From positions 297,268 through 361,267 of the forward strand of contig JAEZKK010000011.1 of NCBI GenBank assembly GCA_023415495.1: a DNA stretch of 64,000 bases, read 5' to 3'. Position 1 is the first letter of the stretch. Each line of letters starts with the position of its first letter. The notes beneath the pieces were generated by a model. It saw nothing but the letters and a program-made list of their open reading frames with translations, was not told where the DNA came from and ran no database searches. The DNA is from Bacteroidota bacterium (GTDB taxonomy: Bacteria; Bacteroidota; Bacteroidia; Bacteroidales; P3). Positions 35,492-43,208 of the stretch are shown in pieces. Made by a program: the position numbers and the translations under genes.

Positions 35492-36724
35492 ATGAAAAAT
35501 ATCTATTTTTTTTTATTAGTTTTCTTTTTTGGTTCAGTTTTGTTTGCTCAAAATAAACCAGAGGAATGCAGTGGTATATTTATTCCTAGACAGCAGGTTC
35601 AAAGAAATGCTGTAGTAAATCCTTTCCCTGCAAAATTTGAAGCATTGATTTGTTTCAATAAAGGAGAGTTTAATTATAGGGAAGATGCATTAAACATATT
35701 AGATTCTGTTTATAAGATTGTATTTAGTAACGATAATGGACGATTTTATAAGATATCAATAATTGGTTATGATGATAATCAAAATATTAATGAAGGTAAT
35801 ACGGATCTTGCAAGGAAGAGGACAGTCACTGTATTTGATTATTTTGCTAAAAGACAGGGAACAGAATATATCATTAGGAGGACTCCAAGCAAGTATTATA
35901 ATTCTTGTATAGGGGAAATAGATTGCGTAATAAAATACAAGATGCCAATAGATTTTAAATGGGTTAACTTAGTATCTGCTAAGAATAATGAAAAGAAGTA
36001 TAATGATATTAGTTTAGAATCTAAGGTGATGATTTATATTGAGGATGATATACAAGAGTGTTTAGGCAAGTTTAATGATTATTATTATCCTGCTCAAGAT
36101 ACTACAATATTAGGGAAATACACTTTATTCAAAATGCCAAAAGGAGCTTTAGGAAGTATAACTCATACCAAAGACACTATTGATTATAATATGACCTTAA
36201 GCTATGAAGAGACATTGAGTTTTGAAGACGTTACTAAAAACTATAGTTTAATCCCTCATCAAAAACAATTAATTATTAAATCTGGTTTTATAGTAATAAA
36301 ATCGAATAAAACACCTGATTATTTTAATTGTCAACATAAGGAAAACTTTTCGCCAAACATTACAATTAAACTCCCTTTAGAAGAGCAACAGGAAAGAGCA
36401 AGATTGAAATTCTATGCAAAAACATATAAACCTAATGGCTCTTGGGAGTATAAGACAATTCCAACAAAGAGAGAAAAGGATAGAGAAACTAACCAAATAT
36501 CAATAATAGGTGAGTTTTCTGCCTTCCAATTCGATACAATTTTTGTTGGCAAAAGAGTTTCTGAAAAGGATATGTCTGATTATTTTTATCCTGCAAAGGA
36601 AGGAGAACCAGGTGCTTTTTCAGCAATGGGAGGATGGTTGAAGCCATATAAATTGGATAAAAGAGGTTCAATAATTCTTAAGGAAGAGATGGAAATGGTT
36701 TTAAGAAGACCAAATACTAATTGA
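35492..36724 (+). CDS. Secreted protein of unknown function
   Basis: 410 residues with a signal peptide (1-19, SVLFAQ). The segment from about 85 to 125 (ISIIGYDDNQNINEGNTDLARKR...) has the layout of an OmpA-type peptidoglycan-binding motif, with a TDLARKRTVTVFDYF run, but the full OmpA signature is not there. The remainder is beta-rich with many charged residues. It begins four bases after moxR and is followed by msrA after nine bases, so it is in the same transcript. No function assigned. Confidence 0.65.
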   Translation: MKNIYFFLLVFFFGSVLFAQNKPEECSGIFIPRQQVQRNAVVNPFPAKFEALICFNKGEFNYREDALNILDSVYKIVFSNDNGRFYKISIIGYDDNQNINEGNTDLARKRTVTVFDYFAKRQGTEYIIRRTPSKYYNSCIGEIDCVIKYKMPIDFKWVNLVSAKNNEKKYNDISLESKVMIYIEDDIQECLGKFNDYYYPAQDTTILGKYTLFKMPKGALGSITHTKDTIDYNMTLSYEETLSFEDVTKNYSLIPHQKQLIIKSGFIVIKSNKTPDYFNCQHKENFSPNITIKLPLEEQQERARLKFYAKTYKPNGSWEYKTIPTKREKDRETNQISIIGEFSAFQFDTIFVGKRVSEKDMSDYFYPAKEGEPGAFSAMGGWLKPYKLDKRGSIILKEEMEMVLRRPNTN

Positions 36725-36733
36725 TTTATTATT

Positions 36734-37225
36734 ATGGAAGAAAATATTCAGCAAGCTATATTTGCAGGAGGTTGTTTTTGGGGTGTAGAGCATTTAATGC
36801 AAAAGAAAGAAGGAGTAATTGATGCTGTTTCTGGTTACACTGGAGGAGATGAAGAGCATCCCACTTATAGAGAAGTATGCTTGGATATGACTAATCATAT
36901 TGAGGCAGTAAGGATTAGATTTAATCCAAATATTATTTCATATAGAGATTTAGCTAAATTCTTTTTTGAAATCCACGACCCCGAGCAAGAGGATGGTCAA
37001 GGTCCTGACCATGGCGAGCAATATCGTTCGGAGATATTCTATCTGAATGATGAGCAAAGGGATATTGCCTTGGAATTAATAGAAATATTAAAAGAAAAAG
37101 GGTTTAAACCAGTAACAAGAGTAACCAAGGCAAAGAAGTTTTGGGAAGCAGAGGATTATCACCAAGATTATTTTGTTAAAAATCCAAACCATATAGGTTG
37201 TCATTTTTGGACTAAAAGATTTTAA
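36734..37225 (+). CDS. msrA: Peptide-methionine (S)-S-oxide reductase
   Basis: 163 residues. It repairs the S-form of oxidised methionine. The catalytic motif GGCFWGVEH holds the nucleophile C14, followed by SGYTGG, and the C-terminal half has the DPEQEDGQGPDHGEQYRSEIFY substrate region. There is no signal peptide, so it should work in the cytoplasm. No fused or neighbouring MsrB is seen. It is within the moxR-to-TPR gene run with ten bases to the next gene. Confidence 0.95.
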   Translation: MEENIQQAIFAGGCFWGVEHLMQKKEGVIDAVSGYTGGDEEHPTYREVCLDMTNHIEAVRIRFNPNIISYRDLAKFFFEIHDPEQEDGQGPDHGEQYRSEIFYLNDEQRDIALELIEILKEKGFKPVTRVTKAKKFWEAEDYHQDYFVKNPNHIGCHFWTKRF

Positions 37226-37235
37226 TTGTAAAGAT

Positions 37236-40200
37236 ATGTACAAGAAAATATTCATTCATTTATTTTTAGTTTTTGTTTTAGGGATAAATATCTTTGCTCA
37301 AAAAACTGAAATGATTAAAGACCCACTTAGGGTATTAAATGAAGCAAATGAGAGTTTTAATGAAAAGAAATACTCGCTTGCATTTCAACAATACATTAAC
37401 TTTATTGAATCAAATATAAAGTTTCAAGATAATAATTTAGAAGTAGCTTATTATAAAAAAGCTGTTTCTGCGTATTATCTTGCAAATAACGATGCTGATA
37501 TTCTCTTAAATGAATTTGTAAATAAGTACCCAAATAGCTCGTTTAAAAATAATGCTTATTTCTATCTTGCTAATTTCTATCAATCGAAGAATGAGTTTAA
37601 AAAAGCCTTAGATATTTTTGAAGCATTTGATGAAAAAAACCTTACAAGAGATGAGAAATATGAATACTATTATAAGATAGGGTATTCTTATTTTAATTTA
37701 TTAGACTATGAAAAGGCTAAGCAATACTTTATCAAAGTAAAGGATAATAAAAATAAATACTCGTCTCCATCTACCTACTATTTTGCACATATACTTTACG
37801 AAGAGGCTAATTATGATTATGCTCTTAGAGAATTTAAATCTCTTTCCAACGACAGAAACTTCAAAGGCATTGTACCTTATTATATAGTTCAGATTTATTA
37901 TATACAAGGCAATTATGCTGAATTGATAAAAAATGCTAAACAATTATCCGAAAGCTCTACCTCAAAACGTTCAGCACAAACAAATAAGATGTTGGGAGAG
38001 GCGTATTGTAGATTGGATAGGTACGAAGAAGCAATTCCTTATTTGGAGAAAGGTGTTAGAGATAGTAAAAATCCATCACCTGAGGATAATTATTTGCTTG
38101 GATATTCTCTTGCAAAAAGTAATAGACATTCAGAGGCAATACCTTTTTTAAATAATTCTATAATAAGAAAGGACTCACTCGCTCAAAATGCATACTATCA
38201 TTTAGGATATGCTTATTTAGGCGCTGGTGACAAGCAGGCTTCAAGGACAGCATTTAAAGAGGCTTATGAGTTGGATTATGATAAGGATATTAAAGAGGAT
38301 GCACTTTTAAATTATGCAAAACTATCTTACGAATTGCCTAATCCTTTCAATGAAACTCTTAAATCCTTCCAAACCTATTACGAGAACTATCCAAGAAGTA
38401 AGAAAATAAACGAGGTAAGAGAGTATTTAGCTCAATTATATGGGACAAGTAAGAATTACCAAGATGCTATTCGTTTGATTGAGGAAATGCCTAAGAGAAG
38501 CAAGACTATTAATCAAGCCTATCAAAGGGTTTTGGTAAATAGGGGGATAGAATTATTAAACGAAGGGAGAAATTCGGAGGCAAGTAATAGCTTTAAGAAA
38601 TCACTTGAAAATAATCATGATGAAAAACTTACCCTTGCTGCCTATTATCTTAATTCCGAAGCATTATACAGATTAAAGGATTATAATTCATCCATTAATA
38701 ATCTAATAAAATTCTTTGCCAATAAGAATTCCTCTTCTTCTATTTACTATCCAAAAGCTAATTATACACTTGCTTATAATTTCTTTCAAAAGAAGGATTA
38801 CCAAAAAGCTCTACTTTATTTCAATAAGTTTTTAAGTTCTTCTAAGAATGAGGACGATAAGGTTATTGTAGACGTTTTCAATAGACTTGGAGATACTTAT
38901 TTTATGAGTAAGGATTTCGATAATGCAGTAACATATTACGATAAGGCAATTAATAAGAACCTAATAGATGTTGATTATTCCCTATATCAAAAAGCAATTA
39001 GTGTTGGTGCTATGGGAAGGATTGAAACAAAAACAAATTTATTGCAAAGGGCATTGAACGATTATCCAAACAGTACATATAGGGCAAGTATTTTATTTGA
39101 ATTAGCTAATTCTTATTTGGTATTAGATCAAAGCCAAAAGGCATTGAAGACATATCAAATGGTTGTAAACGAATATCCTAATTCCAATCATACTAAATCC
39201 TCAATAAGTAAAATTGGGCTAATCTATTACAAACAAGGTAAGGATGATTTAGCCTTAAATACATTAGATAAATTAGTTAAGACTTATCCAACCTCGGAAG
39301 AATCGAAAGACGGATTAAAGAGCATTAGACAAATCCATGTAGACCAGAACCGTGTTGAGGATTATTATAAATATGTTAAGACTATTCCTAATGTAAATTA
39401 TACTGCTGGGGAGAAAGATTCAATTACCTACGAGGCTGTTGAAAATCTATATATGAGTGGAAACTGCGAAAAGTCAGTACAAGGTTTCAAATCCTATTTA
39501 AATGAGTTCCCTAATGGTTTCTTTGCCACTAATGCTAATTTCTATTTAGCAGATTGTTTAAACAAACAAGGGGATTTTCAAGGAGCATATAATTCATATC
39601 TATTTGTATGCAATAGTCCTAAGAATAAATTCTCTGAAGTATCGCTACTCAATGCCTCAGAGCTTGCATTTAAGACAAAGGATTATTCAAAAGCAGTTGA
39701 GCTATACACTCGTTTAGAGAAAGAAGCTGAGATTTCAAATCATAAAACAACAGCTCACTTAGGCAATATGCGTTCTCATTTCTTTTTAAATAATTTCGAT
39801 ACAGCTATCGTTTATGCAAGGAAGGTTTTAGAGAATAATAAGAATACAAACATAACGATAGACGAGGCAAGATATATAATAGCTAAGAGTGCAATAAGTC
39901 TTAACAATACTAAGCTTGGCCTTGAGGAGTTCGATAAGCTAAAGAAATCAAAAAATGGAGAGTTCTCAGGCGAGGCTAACTATGTTTTTGCATATAATAG
40001 TTATACTAATAAGAAGTATAGCGAGGCAGAGAAAATGATTCTAAGCTATTCTTCCAACCCAAGCAGTGAGTATTGGTTAGCGAAATTAATTATACTATTA
40101 GGAGATATTTATGTTGAAAATAATAAAACATTAATGGCTAAACAAACCTATCAAAGTATTGTGGATAATTACGAAGGAGAGGAATTAGTTAAGATTGCTC

Positions 40201-40316
40201 AAGAGAAGATAGATGCAATATTAGCGAAAGAGAATGAAAAGCTAAAGATTTTGGAAGATAGCTCTTTGGATACAAAACAAGATGTAGATGAGGTTATAAT
40301 TTCTACAGGAAAATAA
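37236..40316 (+). CDS. Large periplasmic TPR-repeat protein
   Basis: 1026 residues with a signal peptide (about 1-21, GINIFAQ). Almost the whole chain is tetratricopeptide repeats of the form YYKIGYSYFNLLDYEKAKQYF and AYYHLGYAYLGAGDKQ, some 20 or more units, ending with a charged tail. TPR arrays act as protein scaffolds; a periplasmic one of this size in this phylum may hold an outer-membrane complex. The next gene encodes an outer-membrane barrel 28 bases on, so the two products may work together. No specific function is known to me. Confidence 0.8.
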   Translation: MYKKIFIHLFLVFVLGINIFAQKTEMIKDPLRVLNEANESFNEKKYSLAFQQYINFIESNIKFQDNNLEVAYYKKAVSAYYLANNDADILLNEFVNKYPNSSFKNNAYFYLANFYQSKNEFKKALDIFEAFDEKNLTRDEKYEYYYKIGYSYFNLLDYEKAKQYFIKVKDNKNKYSSPSTYYFAHILYEEANYDYALREFKSLSNDRNFKGIVPYYIVQIYYIQGNYAELIKNAKQLSESSTSKRSAQTNKMLGEAYCRLDRYEEAIPYLEKGVRDSKNPSPEDNYLLGYSLAKSNRHSEAIPFLNNSIIRKDSLAQNAYYHLGYAYLGAGDKQASRTAFKEAYELDYDKDIKEDALLNYAKLSYELPNPFNETLKSFQTYYENYPRSKKINEVREYLAQLYGTSKNYQDAIRLIEEMPKRSKTINQAYQRVLVNRGIELLNEGRNSEASNSFKKSLENNHDEKLTLAAYYLNSEALYRLKDYNSSINNLIKFFANKNSSSSIYYPKANYTLAYNFFQKKDYQKALLYFNKFLSSSKNEDDKVIVDVFNRLGDTYFMSKDFDNAVTYYDKAINKNLIDVDYSLYQKAISVGAMGRIETKTNLLQRALNDYPNSTYRASILFELANSYLVLDQSQKALKTYQMVVNEYPNSNHTKSSISKIGLIYYKQGKDDLALNTLDKLVKTYPTSEESKDGLKSIRQIHVDQNRVEDYYKYVKTIPNVNYTAGEKDSITYEAVENLYMSGNCEKSVQGFKSYLNEFPNGFFATNANFYLADCLNKQGDFQGAYNSYLFVCNSPKNKFSEVSLLNASELAFKTKDYSKAVELYTRLEKEAEISNHKTTAHLGNMRSHFFLNNFDTAIVYARKVLENNKNTNITIDEARYIIAKSAISLNNTKLGLEEFDKLKKSKNGEFSGEANYVFAYNSYTNKKYSEAEKMILSYSSNPSSEYWLAKLIILLGDIYVENNKTLMAKQTYQSIVDNYEGEELVKIAQEKIDAILAKENEKLKILEDSSLDTKQDVDEVIISTGK

Positions 40317-40344
40317 GAAGTTTAAATAAATGGAGTTTAAAATT

Positions 40345-42066
40345 ATGAATAAGATAATTAAAATACATATTGCTTTATTATTAAGCCTAATACCTTGGAT
40401 TTCTTTTTCTCAAACCAACGATACTATTAAGAAAACACTTAATGAGAGTGTGATTATCAAGGCTCAATTCGATCCCGTAATTAACGATGCATATAAGATA
40501 TTAGAGAGCCCTAATATTATTGATACAAGTTTCGCAGTGCCCAACTTTAGTTACGAGATTATCAATAAAATTTTCCCCGTAAAGATGGAAATTGAGGGGA
40601 TAAATCCAGCAAAGGTTAAGGGAGAGCCATTGGATATGCTTTATAATGGAAATATCAAGGCAGGAATAGGCACTTATCTAACTCCATATATTGATCTAAG
40701 CTATGGAGAAACAAGAAATCGCACTCTAATCTACTCTGCTCAAATGCGTCATTACTCATCCTTTTGGTCAATTGCAGATTATGGGAAATCGCATTTTTCT
40801 AATACTGATATAAATCTTTATGCAAAAAAGCTTTGGGATAGGTTTGCTGTGGATGCAAGGCTTTATTACGATAATTCTCAAAACTATTATTATGGATTCT
40901 TAAAGGATAGCGTCCCAATGGAGTCTAAGGATTATAAGATGAGTTGGAATAATATTGGATTCCAAGCTAATTATTCAAGTCTTTACAGAAACGATAAGAG
41001 CCTTCATCATAAAATTAGTTTTTTTGTAGAGAATCTAAGTGGTAAATACGGATTAAAGGAGACCTCAATTGGATTAAATGCCGATGGGAACAAAAAGTTT
41101 AGGTTATTTGGGAATGATATGCAAAAGATAGGTTTAAATATAGACTATACTCAAAGGTTCGATGCTTTCGAGATTAGTTTCGATAGTCTTGCTCCATTCT
41201 TTGCACCTCCTAACCCTTTGTATGAAAGAACGCCTAGTTCTAAATACAACAGTGGATTAGCATCAATTAAGCCTTATATGGATTTTAAGGTTAAGAAATT
41301 TGAATTACATACAGCCTTAGCCTTTGTCCCAGAGTTTGGAAGGGAATCTAATTTCCATGTCTTACCAACAGCTATTGTCAATTTCCCTATAATCAACCAA
41401 AAGCTCTTCTTCAAAGGGGGATTAAACTCAATAGCAGAGAGAGTATCCTTAAATTATTATCGAAAAGAGAACCCTTATATCTCACCTTATCAGGATTTGG
41501 AGATAACAAAAAAGAACCAAATCTTTGCTGGATTAAACTCAAATCTATTCCCTAACCTAAGCTTTGGAGCTGAATTAGGATATGAGTATTATTTCAATCA
41601 TCATTTCTATGACATTGACCCTTACGCTAATTATAATAATATGTTTAGGATAATTTATGACGATGCAAGCAGATTCTATGCAAAGGCTAATATCTCATAT
41701 AATTATCAAAAAAGCTTTAGAATAGAGGGAAAGGTGGTTTATCAAGATTATATAACAGATAGTCTATCATTTGCATACTATAGGCCAAAGTTTATGGCTT
41801 CAATGTCTTTGGAATATATCCCTGCAGAGAAATTAGTATTCTCACTTAACCCAATTTTCAAATCAAAATCAAAAACAATGGTATTGAATAAAGAGGTTGA
41901 ATTAAGTCCTATTATCGATATTAACCTTAGTGTGGAATATAAATACTCCGACCAAGCACGTTTCTTCCTGAGATTAAACAATCTTGCCTTCCAACGCTAC
42001 CAATACTATTATAACTATCCTTCACAAAGATTTATGGGTATGATAGGTTTGAGCTTTTCATTCTAA
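40345..42066 (+). CDS. Outer-membrane beta-barrel protein, TonB-receptor-like
   Basis: 573 residues from the ATG at 40345, which gives a clean signal peptide (MNKIIKIHIALLLSLIPW to SFSQ); an ATG at 40330 is also in frame. The mature part starts with a short polar domain and continues as many amphipathic strands ending FMGMIGLSFSF, typical of an outer-membrane C-terminus. There is no plug domain of a full TonB-dependent receptor. It is preceded by the 1026-residue TPR gene and its stop abuts the ATG of the next gene. Transported substance unknown. Confidence 0.75.
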   Translation: MNKIIKIHIALLLSLIPWISFSQTNDTIKKTLNESVIIKAQFDPVINDAYKILESPNIIDTSFAVPNFSYEIINKIFPVKMEIEGINPAKVKGEPLDMLYNGNIKAGIGTYLTPYIDLSYGETRNRTLIYSAQMRHYSSFWSIADYGKSHFSNTDINLYAKKLWDRFAVDARLYYDNSQNYYYGFLKDSVPMESKDYKMSWNNIGFQANYSSLYRNDKSLHHKISFFVENLSGKYGLKETSIGLNADGNKKFRLFGNDMQKIGLNIDYTQRFDAFEISFDSLAPFFAPPNPLYERTPSSKYNSGLASIKPYMDFKVKKFELHTALAFVPEFGRESNFHVLPTAIVNFPIINQKLFFKGGLNSIAERVSLNYYRKENPYISPYQDLEITKKNQIFAGLNSNLFPNLSFGAELGYEYYFNHHFYDIDPYANYNNMFRIIYDDASRFYAKANISYNYQKSFRIEGKVVYQDYITDSLSFAYYRPKFMASMSLEYIPAEKLVFSLNPIFKSKSKTMVLNKEVELSPIIDINLSVEYKYSDQARFFLRLNNLAFQRYQYYYNYPSQRFMGMIGLSFSF

Positions 42067-42642
42067 ATGATCACTAAGGATTATTTAATAAGAGAGTTAC
42101 TCTCAGATTTAAGTTCCGTTGGTTTAAACTCCATAGCTGATAGGATAATACAAGAGGTTATACCCTTAGAGGATTTATTAGAGCTAAATTTCCATTCCGA
42201 TAGGAGGATTAGCTTTCGAAGTGCATGGGTTATGGAGAAGATAGCCTATAGGGATATTAATCTAATAACCCCAGTACTCCCACAAATCTTAGAGCGATAC
42301 AATACCCTACATAACCCTTCTCTTGCAAGGCATTATAATAAGATACTTCTTTTAGTATTTGAGAAGAAAGTCAATAACACCTTACCCCAAAAGTTAATCA
42401 CAATTCTTGAGAATGCCGATAGAGAGAAGATAATAGAAGGATGTTTTAAATGGATACTAATGCCTAAATGTCCAGTAGCTGCCCTTGTATGGTCGATAGA
42501 AATATTAATGTATCATATAGAATCCCACCCGTGGCTAAAAGAAGAACTTCCCCCAATAATCCAAAAACTATCCCTCAACACCACCCCAGGACAAAAAAAC
42601 TATTGCAGTAAAGCATATAAAAGACTAATGAAAAATCATTAA
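42067..42642 (+). CDS. Helical-repeat protein of unknown function
   Basis: 191 residues, almost entirely alpha-helical and without signal peptide or membrane segments. The pattern of paired helices with spaced leucines and the phrase SDRRISFRSAWVMEKIAYRD resemble HEAT/ARM repeats. Its ATG directly follows the stop of the beta-barrel gene. It is the last gene of the run that started with guaB or the first PpiC gene. Function unknown. Confidence 0.65.
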   Translation: MITKDYLIRELLSDLSSVGLNSIADRIIQEVIPLEDLLELNFHSDRRISFRSAWVMEKIAYRDINLITPVLPQILERYNTLHNPSLARHYNKILLLVFEKKVNNTLPQKLITILENADREKIIEGCFKWILMPKCPVAALVWSIEILMYHIESHPWLKEELPPIIQKLSLNTTPGQKNYCSKAYKRLMKNH

Positions 42643-42666
42643 TCCAATATCTGATTTCACAAGACT

Positions 42667-42807
42667 TAACCTATTCTTAATTAACATCTAAGTTAAGAGA
42701 ACTAACTCTTGATTCTACGAAAATGTAATTTGATTCTATTTCCGTAGAATCAAGAGTTAGTTTTCTGTAATTTGATTCTATTTCGCTGTAATTTGATTCT
42801 ATATTTA
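42667..42807 (-). repeat. 21-bp-pitch word array, copy B
   Basis: Inverse copy of 3482-3616. TGTAATTTGATTC starts at 42724, 42766 and 42787 and the related TAGAATCAAG at 42745, all on one 21-bp grid. The arms at 42700-42719 and 42743-42762 are a perfect 20-bp inverted repeat (AACTAACTCTTGATTCTACG) around a 23-base loop. Confidence 0.9.
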
Positions 42808-42839
42808 TTAAGGTTACTATTGTCTTCGCCGTATCACGA

Positions 42840-42919
42840 CATTGCGAGCCTTGGCGAAGCAATCCAGAATACTCGCATTACTCTACAACACTGGATTGCT
42901 TCACCTTCGGTTCGCAATG
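42840..42919. repeat. Palindromic dispersed repeat (CATTGCGAG...GAAGCAATCC type)
   Basis: Arms 42840-42867 (CATTGCGAGCC..GAAGCAATCCAG) and 42891-42919 (CTGGATTGCTTC..TTCGCAATG) pair with a few mismatches around a 23-base loop. The block is clearly richer in G+C than its surroundings. Very similar palindromes are scattered in many unrelated bacterial genomes, where they behave like non-autonomous mobile repeats. Confidence 0.75.
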
Positions 42920-43085
42920 ACGAAAGTCGTTTAGGGGTAAATAGAGGTTTTGTTTGCTTTCTTTGAAATTGAACTATTTTGCATAATAATGGTTTTATAG
43001 ATATAATTTTATTTATAGATTTTATATATAAGTAGATAGATAAAATCAATATAAAAGATAATCAATCGGTTATAGAGGCTCGTAT

Positions 43086-43158
43086 ATATTTTCCAAAATG
43101 AAATATATTCGCAATGAAAATATATATTATCTTTGCAAAACAATATTTCCAATGGAAA
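43086..43158. promoter_or_regulatory. Operator-like palindromes around the redox-operon promoter
   Basis: Three related words surround the -7 box: TTTTCCAAAATGAAA near 43089-43103, ATATTCGCAATGAAAAT near 43105-43121 and the near-perfect dyad TTTCCAATGGAAA at 43146-43158. They could bind the MarR-type regulator encoded at 47005 in the same operon. Confidence 0.45.
43128..43135 (+). promoter_or_regulatory. -7 promoter box of the redox operon
   Basis: TATCTTTG, 73 bases before the ATG at 43209 and only ten bases before the dyad TTTCCAATGGAAA, a suitable place for a repressor. Confidence 0.65.
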
Positions 43159-43208
43159 ATAGTTTGTATTGAAATAAGTTGTAAATTAGACTATAAATAT
43201 AATAGAAA

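Larger units (their letters stand above)
42643..43208. other. Repeat-rich intergenic region
   Basis: This gap of 566 bases holds, in order, the second copy of the 21-bp word array, a palindromic dispersed repeat (42840-42919), AT-rich DNA without further structure up to about 43080, and the operators and promoter of the redox operon. The open frame of 61 codons on the minus strand (42677-42862) runs through the array and the palindrome and is not taken as a gene. Confidence 0.8.

Noticed and set aside
35492..36724. An OmpA-family peptidoglycan-binding protein
   Set aside because: Only a loose resemblance near residues 85-125; the full motif with the conserved aspartate and arginine pattern is not convincing.
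42677..42862. A 61-codon frame through array B with heptad-like ESNY phrases
   Set aside because: All differences from the copy at 3481-3606 are non-synonymous and the N-terminal part runs through an unrelated palindromic repeat.
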